From assembly GCA_963803065.1 (NCBI GenBank), contig CAWDKW010000004.1, positions 558,001 to 622,000 of the forward strand: DNA of 64,000 bases, in the 5' to 3' direction. The DNA comes from DASXMT01 sp963803065. Lineage in GTDB: Bacteria > Actinomycetota > Acidimicrobiia > Acidimicrobiales > RAAP-2. The translations under genes and the position numbers were made by a program. The notes beneath the pieces were generated by a model. That model saw only the letters and a program-made list of their open reading frames with translations. It was not told where the DNA came from and made no database searches. Below, piece by piece: positions 16,907 to 26,199 of this stretch (positions are counted from its first letter, which is position 1; every line of letters begins with the position of its first letter).

Positions 16907-19480
16907 ATGGCACGGGCCTACGACGTCGTCGAAGTGGAGAAGAAGTGGCAACGGCGCTGGGCCGACGAAGGCACCTACGAGGTCGATGCCGACGATCCCC
17001 GACCCCCCTGGTACGTGCTGACCATGTACCCCTACCCGTCGGGACCCGCCCACATGGGCCACGTGCGCAACTACACCTTCGGCGACCTGCTTGTCCGGCA
17101 GCGGACCATGCTCGGCCATGCCGTCCTCTCCCCATTCGGCTTCGATTCCTTCGGGCTGCCGGCGGAGAACGCGGCCATCAAGACGGGCACCCACCCCCGG
17201 ATCTTCACCGATGCCCGGATCGCCGAGCTCAAGGCGTCGATCACCTCGCTCGGCGCCGTCTACGACTGGCGCCGCGAGATCCGGAGCCACGACCCGTCCT
17301 ACATCAAGTGGAACCAGGTCATCTTCACCAAGCTGCTCGAGGCCGGCCTGGCCTACCGAGCCAACGCGCCGGTCAACTGGTGCCCGGGCTGCCAGACCGT
17401 CCTGGCCAACGAGCAGGTCCTGCCGGATGGCACCTGCGAGCGGTCCGGCGACCTGGTGGTCAAGCGGGACCTGGAGCAGTGGTTCTTCCGCATCACCGAC
17501 TACGCCGACGAGCTGCTGGCCGACCTCGACGCCCTGGACTGGCCCGATCGGGTCAAGACCATGCAGCGGAACTGGATCGGCCGCTCGGAGGGCGCCGAGA
17601 TGGACCTGGCCGTCGTGGGCCGGGATGACGGCGAGGCCCTCGCCCTCACGGTGTTCACCACCCGGCCGGACACATCCTTCGGCATGACCTACGCGGTGGT
17701 CGCCCCCGAGCACCCGTTGGTCGACGAGCTCACCACCGACGAGCACCGCGGCACGGTCGACGAGCTCCGCCGCCGCGCCGCGGCCAGCTCGGAGATCGAG
17801 CGCACGGCAGAGGGTGCGGGGGCAGCCGGTCTGGCCAAGCGCGGGGCCTTCACCGGCTCCTACGTCCGGAACCCGTTCACCGACCAGCCTGTCCCCGTCT
17901 ACGTGGCCGACTACGTCCTCATGGGCTATGGGACGGGAGCCATCATGGCCGTCCCGGCCGAGGACACCCGCGACTGGGACTTCGCCCAGGCCTACGGCCT
18001 CCCCTATGTCCGGACCGTGCAACCGCCCGAGGGCTGGGACGAGCACGGTGGCCCCGGCGGCGGCCCGGGGGGCGCCTACACCGGCCCGGGAGAGAAGATC
18101 AACAGCGAGTGGCTCGACGGCCTCGACATCCCGACGGCCAAGGCCAAGGCCATCGAGTGGCTCGAGGCCAAGGGCATCGGCGTCCGCACGGTCAACTACC
18201 GCCTCCGGGACTGGCTCGTTTCCCGCCAGCGCTTCTGGGGCTGCCCCATCCCCGTCGTCTACTGCCCGGACCACGGCATCGTGCCCGTGCCCTTCGAGGA
18301 GCTTCCGGTGCTCGCCCCCGACGACGTCGAGTTCCTGCCCACCGGCCAGTCACCGCTGGCCACCAACGAGTCGTTCCTCAACACCACCTGCCCGATCGAC
18401 GGCGGCCCGGCGATCCGTGAGACCGACACCATGGACACCTTCGTGGACTCGTCCTGGTACTTCCTGCGGTTCTGTGACCCCTGGAACGAGGACCGCCCGT
18501 TCGACCAGGACAAGGTCAGCCACTGGATGCCGGTGGACCAGTACATCGGCGGCGTCGAGCATGCCATCTTGCACCTGCTCTACGCCCGGTTCTACACGAA
18601 GGCCCTGGTCGACATGGGCATCGCCCCCGAGGGCCTCCGTGAGCCGTTCACCCACCTGTTCACCCAGGGCATGGTGCGCATGGACGGCCACAAGATGTCG
18701 AAGTCCCGGGGCAACCTGGTGGCCCCGTCCCTCTACATCGACACCGTCGGGGCCGACGCCCTCCGGCTGTTCCACCTCTTCGTCGGGCCACCGGCCGACG
18801 ACGTCGACTGGACCGAGCAGACCGACAGCGTCATCGAGGGTTGCGGCCGGTTCTTGGACCGGGTCTGGCGCCTGGCCACGGGGACCGACGGGGACACCCC
18901 CCTGCGGGAGGGCGCGCTCACGCCCGAGGACACCGCCGTCCGTCGGAGGACGCACCTGCTCATCGACAAGGTGAGCCGGGACTACGAGCGCTGGTCGTAC
19001 AACACGGCCGTGGCCGAGTGCATGGGCTTCGTCAACCTGCTCCAGCCCTACGTGCGAGGGGGCGGCCAGGCCGAGGTGGTGGGCGAGGCGGTCGATTCCC
19101 TGTTGTTGCTGCTCGCCCCCATGACCCCCCACCTGACCGCCGAGTTGTGGGAGCGGCGCCATGGCGACCACATCCACCTGCGGCCCTGGCCGGTGGCCGA
19201 CCCGGCGCTGGCCGTCGAGGAGCAGGTCACCCTGGTCGTCCAGGTCAACGGCAAAGTGAGGGACCGAATCGAGGTGAGCCCGGACATCGATGCCGAAGAG
19301 GCCGAGCGCCTGGCCCTCGAGTCGCCCCGGATCGTGGAGGCCCTCGGGCGGCGGGGCGCCCAAGCGGGTCATCAGCCGGCCGCCCAAGCTGGTGAACGTC
19401 GTCATCTGATCGGCACCCCGACATTGCTGTCGACATTTGTCACTCATTTCGAGTTGGACGCCACTTTGACGTTGACGTAA
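16907..19480 (+). CDS. leuS: Leucyl-tRNA synthetase (C-terminal frame disturbed)
   Basis: Class Ia synthetase charging tRNA-Leu. HIGH-type motif is PSGPAHMGH (residues 45-52), the CP1 editing domain is present (FTTRPDTSFGMTYAVVAPEH, GAIMAVPAEDTRDWDFA), and KMSKSRGN is at about 596. Anticodon and C-terminal domains run to VVQVNGKVRDRIEVS. After residue about 812 the open frame reads an atypical tail to 19480. Shifting by one base near 19346-19356 gives GAPKRVISRPPKLVNVVI and a stop at 19409, the expected LeuS ending. So the sequence carries one extra base, real or an error. TACCAT sits 7 bases before the ATG (leaderless). Confidence 0.93.
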   Translation: MARAYDVVEVEKKWQRRWADEGTYEVDADDPRPPWYVLTMYPYPSGPAHMGHVRNYTFGDLLVRQRTMLGHAVLSPFGFDSFGLPAENAAIKTGTHPRIFTDARIAELKASITSLGAVYDWRREIRSHDPSYIKWNQVIFTKLLEAGLAYRANAPVNWCPGCQTVLANEQVLPDGTCERSGDLVVKRDLEQWFFRITDYADELLADLDALDWPDRVKTMQRNWIGRSEGAEMDLAVVGRDDGEALALTVFTTRPDTSFGMTYAVVAPEHPLVDELTTDEHRGTVDELRRRAAASSEIERTAEGAGAAGLAKRGAFTGSYVRNPFTDQPVPVYVADYVLMGYGTGAIMAVPAEDTRDWDFAQAYGLPYVRTVQPPEGWDEHGGPGGGPGGAYTGPGEKINSEWLDGLDIPTAKAKAIEWLEAKGIGVRTVNYRLRDWLVSRQRFWGCPIPVVYCPDHGIVPVPFEELPVLAPDDVEFLPTGQSPLATNESFLNTTCPIDGGPAIRETDTMDTFVDSSWYFLRFCDPWNEDRPFDQDKVSHWMPVDQYIGGVEHAILHLLYARFYTKALVDMGIAPEGLREPFTHLFTQGMVRMDGHKMSKSRGNLVAPSLYIDTVGADALRLFHLFVGPPADDVDWTEQTDSVIEGCGRFLDRVWRLATGTDGDTPLREGALTPEDTAVRRRTHLLIDKVSRDYERWSYNTAVAECMGFVNLLQPYVRGGGQAEVVGEAVDSLLLLLAPMTPHLTAELWERRHGDHIHLRPWPVADPALAVEEQVTLVVQVNGKVRDRIEVSPDIDAEEAERLALESPRIVEALGRRGAQAGHQPAAQAGERRHLIGTPTLLSTFVTHFELDATLTLT

Positions 19481-19509
19481 AGAAACGGTAACCTTCACGT
19501 CAACGTAAA
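19466..19509 (+). promoter_or_regulatory. Two MerR-type operator sites in the MFS-merR promoter
   Basis: Two 16-base imperfect palindromes with the same half-site ACGTAAA: TTGACGT-TG-ACGTAAA (19466-19481) and TTCACGT-CA-ACGTAAA (19494-19509), centres 28 bases apart. TTGACG of the first can serve as -35 with TAACCT (19489-19494) as -10, 17 bases apart. The downstream unit encodes a MerR-family regulator, the likely ligand. Confidence 0.65.
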
Positions 19510-19554
19510 ACTCACCGGAGGACCGGCTTCCGGGGGAACGGGGACACGACGGCC

Positions 19555-21562
19555 GTGGCAAGAGGCGTGGCAAGGCAGGCACCGGGCGGCAACTACAAGT
19601 GGCAGGCCCTGAGCATCACCACCACCGGCGTGCTCATGGCCACCATCGACGGGACGATCATGCTGATCGCCCTGCCCGACATCTTCCGCGGCATCAAGCT
19701 GAACCCGCTCCTGCCCGGCAACAGCTTCTACCTGCTGTGGATGATCCTGAGCTTCCTGGTCGTGACGAGCGTCCTGGTCGTCAGCCTCGGCCGCCTGGGC
19801 GACATGTACGGGCGGTCCCGGATGTACAACCTGGGCTTTGCCGTCTTCACCTTCTTCTCGCTGCTGCTCTCGGTCACCTGGATGACCGGCTCGTCGGCCG
19901 CCATCTTCCTGATCGTGGTCCGGGTGTTCCAGGGCGTAGGGGCGGCCCTTCTGTTGGCCAACTCCTCGGCCATCCTCACCGACGCCTTCCCCGTCCACCA
20001 ACGGGGACTGGCCCTTGGGATCAACCAGGCCGCCGCCATCAGCGGGACGTTCATCGGCCTGATCCTGGGCGGGATCCTGGCCCCGATCAACTGGCGCCTG
20101 ATCTTTCTGGTCTCGGTGCCCATCGGCCTGTTCGGGACGATCTGGGGCTACATCAAGCTGCGCGAGCTGGCCCCGCACAGGCGGGCCAAGATGGACTGGG
20201 CCGGGAACGTCACCTTCGCCCTCGGGCTGATCCTGATCATGATCGGCATCACCTACGGGATCGAGCCCTACGGCCGGCAGACCATGGGGTGGCAGAACCC
20301 ACGGGTGATCGGCGAGCTGGCCCTCGGGGTCGTCCTGCTGATCGTCTTCGCCATCATCGAGTCGAGGGTGGAAGAGCCGATGTTCCGGCTGCCGCTCTTC
20401 CGCATCCGGGCCTTCACCGCCGGGACCCTGGCCAGCTTCATGTCGGCCATCGGCCGGGGCGGGCTCATGTTCATGCTGATCATCTGGCTCCAGGGCATCT
20501 GGCTGCCGCTGCACGGCTACGACTTCATCCGCACCCCCCTGTGGGCCGGGATCTACATGATCCCGCTGACGGTGGGCTTCCTTACCGCCGGGCCCATCTC
20601 GGGGATCCTGAGCGACCGGTTCGGCGCCCGTCCGTTCGCCACCGGCGGGATGCTCGCCGCGGCACTGGGGTTCGTCCTGCTCGAGCTGCTGCCCATCAAC
20701 TTCCCGTACTGGGCCTTCGGGCTGCTGCTCTTGCTCATGGGCCTGAGCATGGGGGCCTTCGGCGCACCCAACCGCCTGGGCGTCATGAACAGCCTCCCTC
20801 CCGAGGACCGCGGCGCCGGGGCCGGGATGAACACCACCTTCCAGAACTCGGCCCAGGTGCTGTCCATCGGCATCTTCTTCTCACTGATGATCGTGGGTCT
20901 GTCCACCGGCCTGCCGGCCAGCCTCTACCACGGGCTGGTGAGCCAGGGCGTGCCCCAAGCCGCAGCGGACAAGGTGGCGCACCTCCCCCCGGTGTCCACC
21001 CTGTTCGCTGCCTTTCTGGGCCTGAACCCGGTGCAGAACCTGCTCGGGCCCCAGGTCCTCGGGCACGTGACGCCGGCCCAGGCCCAGGTGCTCACCGGGC
21101 ACAGCTTCTTCCCCTCGCTGATCGCCGGGCCGTTCCGGCAAGGTCTCCACGCCGCCTTCGACTTCGCCATCGTGGCCTGCCTCATCGGGGCGGCCACCTC
21201 GTGGACCCGCGGCAAGCGCTACGTGCACGATGCCGGCCCCGATGCCGTTCCTTCTGAGGGCGGCACCGTTCCTTCTGAGGGCGACACCGTTCCTTCTGAT
21301 GGGCGGAACCAGTTCCTTCTATGGCGCGTTCCTTCTATGGGCGGCACCGTCGCCCCTGTGGCCGAAGCAGGTGCCGGAGCCGCCGTGGCCGGTGCGGAGG
21401 TGCGGCCGATGCCCCTGTGGGTGCGCCGGCGGGGCGGTGGCCGGTTCGACCGTGGCCGGCGGGGCCGTGGAAGAGAGGACCGTGGCCGGCGGGGCCGTGG
21501 AGGAGACGCCCGAACTGATCCCGACGGCAACGATGGTCACCGCCCAGGACGTCACCCGATGA
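19555..21562 (+). CDS. MFS (DHA2-type) transporter, probable frameshift near the 3' end
   Basis: Exporter with motif D1-like GVLMATIDGTIMLIALPDIF, motif A GRLGDMYGRSRMYNLG, VRVFQGVGAALLLANSSAIL and a second-half GILSDRFGARPFATGG. Starts at GTG 19555 with only a weak ribosome-binding site. After the last helix (about 21230) comes a repetitive tail (VPSEGGT-like units). The unbroken frame runs on into the MerR protein to 22041. However, beyond about 21430 the +1 frame has far better third-position GC and stops at 21562, overlapping the merR ATG as ATGA. I therefore read this as a separate gene with one extra base near 21425-21440. A true MFS-MerR fusion is the alternative. Confidence 0.78.
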
Positions 21563-22041
21563 GCGGCGAGGACCAGATCACAGGGGGCGAGTCGCCCACG
21601 CTGCGGATCGGCGAGGTGGCCAAGTCCACGGGGCTCACGACCCGGACCCTGCGCTACTGGGAGCAGCTGGGCCTCCTCTCGCCCAGCAGCCACCGGGAGA
21701 GCGGCGAGCGCCTGTACAACTCCTCGGCCATTGAGCGGGTGGGCCGGATCCGCGAGCTGCAGGACCTCCTCGGGTTCTCCCTGGCCGAGGTGAAGGTGGT
21801 ACTCGATGCCGAGGACGACCTGGAGCGGGTCCGCAGCGACTACCGGGCCAACCAGACGGATCCCCGTCGTCGGCGTGACCTGCTGGTGGAGCTGATCGCG
21901 GCCAACGACACCCTGCTCGAGCGGCTCGACGACACCGTCGGTCGGATCCAGGCCTTCCGGGACGAGCGCGCCGAGAAGGGCAAGCGCATGCGCAAGACGC
22001 TGCGCGAGCTCGACGCCGAGCATGCCGCCCCGACCCGGTAG
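21559..22041 (+). CDS. MerR-family transcriptional regulator
   Basis: A 160-aa regulator: LRIGEVAKSTGLTTRTLRYWEQLGLL is the MerR helix-turn-helix and wing start, followed by GERLYNSSAIERVGRIRELQDLLGFSLAEVKVVL and a long coiled-coil dimerisation helix. There are no cysteines in a metal-sensing pattern, so it is not a classic metal sensor. ATG 21559 has AGGA 9 bases upstream. The two ACGTAAA-half-site palindromes upstream of the MFS gene are its likely targets. Confidence 0.85.
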   Translation: MSGEDQITGGESPTLRIGEVAKSTGLTTRTLRYWEQLGLLSPSSHRESGERLYNSSAIERVGRIRELQDLLGFSLAEVKVVLDAEDDLERVRSDYRANQTDPRRRRDLLVELIAANDTLLERLDDTVGRIQAFRDERAEKGKRMRKTLRELDAEHAAPTR

Positions 22042-22152
22042 GAGGGTCCAGCGGGCGAGCAGAGCCTGAGCCTTGTCGGGTACGGTCTGAGTGGGCCGGC
22101 GGCGGCATCGGGGAACCGGCCGGAGACGCTAGGACGGACCACGGGGGCGAAC

Positions 22153-23067
22153 ATGGCGAACGTGCTAGAGGGCCGGGTGGCGTTGGTGACCGGCGCCAGC
22201 AAGAACATCGGCAAGGGGATCGCCATCCAGGTCGCGGCCAGCGGCGCCACCACTTACCTGACGGCTCGTTCCCTCGAGGACACGCCCGGCCGCCTGGCCA
22301 GCCTCGACCGGACGGTGGCCGAGGCCGAAGCGGCCGGTGGTCGCGCCATCCCCATTGCCTGTGATCACGGCGACGACGAGCAGGTCACTTCGGTGTTCCG
22401 ACGCATCGTCGACGAGCAGGGACGGCTCGACCTCGTGGTCAACGTGGCCTCGCCCGACTTCTCGACCATGGTGGGCGTGCCTTTTTGGGAACTGCCCTTC
22501 GACGACATCTCCCGCTGCCTCCAGATCGGGCCTCGATCCGACTACGTGACGACTGCCCTGGCGGCGCGGGTGATGGTGCCCCAGGGCTCGGGGCTCATCG
22601 TCAACGTGTCTTCCCACGGTGCGGAGGGCTACCTCCTGTCCGTGCCCTATGGGGTCGGCAAGGCGGCGATCGACAAGGTCACCCGCGACACCGCGCTCGA
22701 GCTGAAGCCGCACGGTGTTGCAGTCGTGTCGCTGTGGCCTGGGCTGGTGCTGACCGAGGGCCTCTTGTCCCAGGCGGTGGTCAACGACGATGGCACCACG
22801 CAGCTGCACGGGCTCGACCTCGCCTTTGGCGAGACGCCCGCGTTCAACGGCAAGGCGGTGGTCGCTCTGGCCTCGGACAGGCAGATCCTGGAGCGCACCG
22901 GCGGATCGTACTGGTCGAGCCGGCTCGCCCGGGAGTACGACTTTGCCGAGGATGACGGTTCGCTCCCACCCGAGCTGGTGAACGGGATGACCACCATCAT
23001 GGACTCCGATGACATCCCGGCGTTCTGGCGGGGCGTCGACCGCTTTGCCGGCACTGACGGTGACTGA
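22153..23067 (+). CDS. Short-chain dehydrogenase/reductase (DHRS1-like)
   Basis: Classical SDR: ALVTGASKNIGKGIA (NAD(P) site), LVVNVASPDF, LIVNVSSHGAEGYLL, then catalytic YGVGK (Tyr and Lys), and an LWPGLVLTEG segment after it. Length 304 aa; the LEGRVALVTGASKNIG N-terminus and long C-terminal tail resemble DHRS1-type oxidoreductases. Substrate unknown. Start ATG 22153. Converges on the LLM oxidoreductase with a 5-base gap. Confidence 0.87.
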   Translation: MANVLEGRVALVTGASKNIGKGIAIQVAASGATTYLTARSLEDTPGRLASLDRTVAEAEAAGGRAIPIACDHGDDEQVTSVFRRIVDEQGRLDLVVNVASPDFSTMVGVPFWELPFDDISRCLQIGPRSDYVTTALAARVMVPQGSGLIVNVSSHGAEGYLLSVPYGVGKAAIDKVTRDTALELKPHGVAVVSLWPGLVLTEGLLSQAVVNDDGTTQLHGLDLAFGETPAFNGKAVVALASDRQILERTGGSYWSSRLAREYDFAEDDGSLPPELVNGMTTIMDSDDIPAFWRGVDRFAGTDGD

Positions 23068-23072
23068 CCTCC

Positions 23073-24080
23073 CTACCGCTTGAAGCCGGCCACCAGGGTC
23101 CGCCAGTGCTCGGGCTCGAGCGGGTAGGGCGCGTAGAAGTTGAAGCGGTCGACGACGTCGCCGTAGCGGTCGAGCACCTTGGCCGGGAGCTCATCGAGCT
23201 CGCTGACGATGGCGAATGTGGCCAGCATCTCGTCGTCGATCAGCTCGGTCATCTCCGACCACGCCCCCCGCTTGGACAACGTGTTGAGCTCCGGCTGCAG
23301 GTCGCCCCAGCCGTGGAGCTCCAGGACGGGCCGGTAGGCGGGGGTGGAGCCGTAGAAGGCGAGCTGGGCCTTGACCGCGGTGGTGGCCTTCTCCCACTGG
23401 GTCGCGTCGGAGCCGGTGACCACCAGGCCGGGGAAGGAGATCTCCACGTCGGCCCGGGACTTGCCGGCGCGGTGCAGTCCTCGCTCGAGGGCGGGCACGG
23501 TGACCTCTCGCAGGTAGCGCTCGGTGGTGAAGGCGTGGGCCAGCAGACCGTCGGCCACCTCGCCGGCCACCTCGGTCATGCGTTCGCCCACCGCGGCCAG
23601 GAATACCCGGGGATTGCCGTAGGGGTTGGGACCGGGGTCGAACATGGGGGTCATCAGGGTGTGCCGGTAGAACTCGCCCCGGAAGGCCAACCTGGTGCCC
23701 TCGGACCAGCTGGCCCAGATGGCCCGCATGGCCATGATGAGCTCCCGCATCCGGGAGGCGGGATGGGACCAGGGCATGGAGAACCGCTTCTCGATGTGCG
23801 GCTTGATCTGCGAGCCGAGCCCGAGCATGAACCGGCCCTTGGACATGGTCTGGATGTCGTTGGCCAACATGGCCAGGTTCATGGGGCTCCGGGCAAAGGC
23901 CACGGCGATGCCCGTGCCCAGCTTGACCCGCTCGGTGTGCTCTGCGGCCAGGACCAGGGGGAGGAAGGGATCGTGGGAGGTCTCGGCCGTCCACACGCCG
24001 TCGTAGCCGAGGGCTTCGGCCTGGCGCGCCGACTCGACCACGCCGCTCGGGTCGAAGCCGACGCCTCCATCCACCTGCAC
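23073..24080 (-). CDS. LLM-class F420-dependent oxidoreductase
   Basis: Luciferase-like TIM-barrel oxidoreductase, 335 aa: RQAEALGYDGVWTAETSHDPFLPL, LGTGIAVAFARSPM, GRFMLGLGSQIKPHIEKRFSM and NPRVFLAAVGERMTEVAGEVADG are typical of the F420-dependent group. GTG 24080 was chosen because it lies 4 bases past the PAC2 stop with GAGGG upstream; a GTG two codons later is possible. Third gene of an overlapping minus-strand unit (phosphotransferase, PAC2, LLM). Substrate unknown. Confidence 0.85.
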   Translation of the reverse strand: MQVDGGVGFDPSGVVESARQAEALGYDGVWTAETSHDPFLPLVLAAEHTERVKLGTGIAVAFARSPMNLAMLANDIQTMSKGRFMLGLGSQIKPHIEKRFSMPWSHPASRMRELIMAMRAIWASWSEGTRLAFRGEFYRHTLMTPMFDPGPNPYGNPRVFLAAVGERMTEVAGEVADGLLAHAFTTERYLREVTVPALERGLHRAGKSRADVEISFPGLVVTGSDATQWEKATTAVKAQLAFYGSTPAYRPVLELHGWGDLQPELNTLSKRGAWSEMTELIDDEMLATFAIVSELDELPAKVLDRYGDVVDRFNFYAPYPLEPEHWRTLVAGFKR

Positions 24081-24084
24081 CGGG

Positions 24085-24990
24085 CTACGGGCCCTCGTCC
24101 CGGAGGAAGCGCTCGAGCTCGGCGGCGATCTCGTCACCACTCGGGACCTCGATGTCGATCCCGAACGGGTTCGCCTCCTCGGAGTCGATCGAGGACTCGA
24201 GGCGCCGCACCATGTCGGTGTGCTCGGCGTTGTCGGCAATGAGCTCGTCCACCTGCCGCCGGGAGGCCTCTGCGGCCCGGCGCACGGCCGTCGTGTCGAA
24301 GGCCAGCCCGCTCACCGCCGACAGCCCCTCGATCAGCGCCGCGCTGGCCTCGGGGAAGGGCATGGCCGCCACGTAGTGGGGGACCCGCGCCCACAACGAG
24401 ATGATCGGGACGTCGACGGCGCCGATGGCGATCTCGAGCGCAGCCTGGACCCCGGCGGGCACCTCGAGCGTCCCCTGGACAAAGCCGACCCGGCCGGCCA
24501 GGTCGGCCGACTGGGGTGGGACGGTGGAGGCCAGCCGGACCGGCCGGGTATGGGGAGCAGGGGCGGGAAAGGCGCCGAGCCCCACGACCATGCGGACCCC
24601 GAGCTGTTGGACCAGCTCGACCACGGCAGCGAGGAACGCCTGCCAGCGGAAGTCGGGCTCCGGCCCGACCAGGTACAAGACGTCGGCGCCGGCCCTGTCC
24701 GTGCCCGCGACGATCTGGATGGAGGGCCAGGTGAGCTCGGTGGTGATCCCGTTGACCAGCTGGGCGATGGGGCGACGAGCCCGCTGGTCGATCAGCGCCT
24801 CGGTGTCGAAGGTGGCGACCGGGGTGGTGCCCGACGAGCCCACCAGCTCGGCCACGGCTGTCGAGGCGCCCAGCCCTGCGTCGACCCAGCCCTCGAGCGC
24901 GACCACCAGCACCGGCTTCTCGAGGCGGGACCCGATGGGCTCACCCCAGTCCGGATCGATCGTGTAGATCGGTGGGTTCGCCTCGGTCAC
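24085..24990 (-). CDS. PAC2-family protein
   Basis: Homologous to the proteasome-assembly-chaperone-2 fold, common in actinobacteria: PVLVVALEGWVDAGLGAS, VATFDTEALIDQRARRP, VLYLVGPEPDFRW, RMVVGLGAFPAPAPHTRPV and SLWARVPHYVAAMPFPEAS. Length 301 aa with an acidic helical end. Bacterial function not settled. Starts at GTG 24990, overlapping the phosphotransferase stop as GTGA. Confidence 0.88.
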   Translation of the reverse strand: MTEANPPIYTIDPDWGEPIGSRLEKPVLVVALEGWVDAGLGASTAVAELVGSSGTTPVATFDTEALIDQRARRPIAQLVNGITTELTWPSIQIVAGTDRAGADVLYLVGPEPDFRWQAFLAAVVELVQQLGVRMVVGLGAFPAPAPHTRPVRLASTVPPQSADLAGRVGFVQGTLEVPAGVQAALEIAIGAVDVPIISLWARVPHYVAAMPFPEASAALIEGLSAVSGLAFDTTAVRRAAEASRRQVDELIADNAEHTDMVRRLESSIDSEEANPFGIDIEVPSGDEIAAELERFLRDEGP

Positions 24991-26039
24991 AAGGACTCCA
25001 CCTCGGCCAGGGCGCGCTCGCCCAACCGGCCGACCTGGACGGGGAACATGTCGACGTTGCTCCGGTCGCCGGCCGCCGCCCCGCCTGCGTAGCGCGCGTA
25101 GACCCCCTGGAGGATGCAGGCCAGCTTCCAGAAGCCGAACGCCTTGTAGTAGGGAACGGCGGACAGGTCCCGGTCGGACAGCGAGGCATAGCGCGCCACG
25201 AGCTCGGCCCGGCTGGAGAAGCCGGGCAGCCGGGTCGGCCCCACCCCGATGAGCGACGCCTCGGTGTCATCGGGCTCGGTCCAGTACACGAGCAAGAGGC
25301 CGAGATCGGCCAGGGGGTCGCCGAGGGTACAGATCTCCCAGTCGAGGATGGCCCGCACCGTGCCGTCGTCCCCGATCACCGTGTTGTCGAGCCGGTAGTC
25401 GCCGTGCACGATGCCCACCCCCTGTTGTTCGGGGACACGGGCGGCCAGGAGGTCGTGGACCTGGTCGATGATCGCCGGGCCCGGCGTGCCCTCTACCTCC
25501 GACTGGGTGAACTGGCCGTGCCAGCGCTTCAGCTGCCGCTCGATGTAACCCTCGTGGCGGCCGAACTGATCGAGGCCGACGGCTTTCACGTCGACGTCGT
25601 GGAGACGGGCGAGGCTGTCGACCAACGACTCACCCGCGTGGCGCCGGGTGGCCTCGTCCAGCCCGGCGGCGGCGGCCTCGTCCCGGAGGATGAGCCCCTC
25701 CACGAAGTCCATGACGTAGAACGGGGCGCCGTTCACCGAGTCGTCGCTGCACAACCCGAAGGTCTCGGGGACGGGCACGTCCGTGCCCCACAGCGCGGAG
25801 ATCACGGTGTGCTCCCGCTTCATGTCGTGGGCCGTGGGCAGCACGTGGCTCACCGGTGGGCGGCGGAGGGCCAGCGACCGGCCGGTGGCGTCGGTCACCC
25901 TGTAGGTGAGGTTTGAACGGCCACCGGCGATCAGCTCGAACGTGAACGGCGCCTCGACCCCGTCGACGCTGTCCGTCAGCCACGCCGAGACCGCAGGTTC
26001 GTCGATCCCCTCCACCAGTGTCGCTGAGCTCCCGGTCAT
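24987..26039 (-). CDS. Aminoglycoside-phosphotransferase-like kinase (ACAD10/FadE36-type)
   Basis: A 350-aa protein of the APH-fold phosphotransferase family found next to acyl-CoA metabolism genes: FELIAGGRSNLTYRVTD (nucleotide loop), LALRRPP, VHGDYRLDN (Brenner motif) and ILDWEICTLGDPLADLG (metal-binding Asp). In the characterised relatives it phosphorylates hydroxyacyl-CoA; that role is an inference here. ATG 26039 is chosen; GTG 26045 is possible. Heads the unit with PAC2 and LLM genes. Confidence 0.85.
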   Translation of the reverse strand: MTGSSATLVEGIDEPAVSAWLTDSVDGVEAPFTFELIAGGRSNLTYRVTDATGRSLALRRPPVSHVLPTAHDMKREHTVISALWGTDVPVPETFGLCSDDSVNGAPFYVMDFVEGLILRDEAAAAGLDEATRRHAGESLVDSLARLHDVDVKAVGLDQFGRHEGYIERQLKRWHGQFTQSEVEGTPGPAIIDQVHDLLAARVPEQQGVGIVHGDYRLDNTVIGDDGTVRAILDWEICTLGDPLADLGLLLVYWTEPDDTEASLIGVGPTRLPGFSSRAELVARYASLSDRDLSAVPYYKAFGFWKLACILQGVYARYAGGAAAGDRSNVDMFPVQVGRLGERALAEVESL

Positions 26040-26199
26040 GGACACGACGCTACCGCCCCCGGCGAGGCGTCCTGGGAGCACCGGCCGTTCGTGCAGCGTG
26101 GGGGGCTTTCCCGATCGTGGCCGGGGCCGGACCCGGCACGGACCGCTCTTGGGGCCCGACCGGCATGGACATCGGGGCCTGCCCGGTATTCTCATGGCG

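Noticed and set aside
16772..18274. 500-codon minus-strand open frame opposite leuS
   Set aside because: An antisense shadow typical of very GC-rich coding DNA; leuS is certain and the antisense protein has no recognisable motif.
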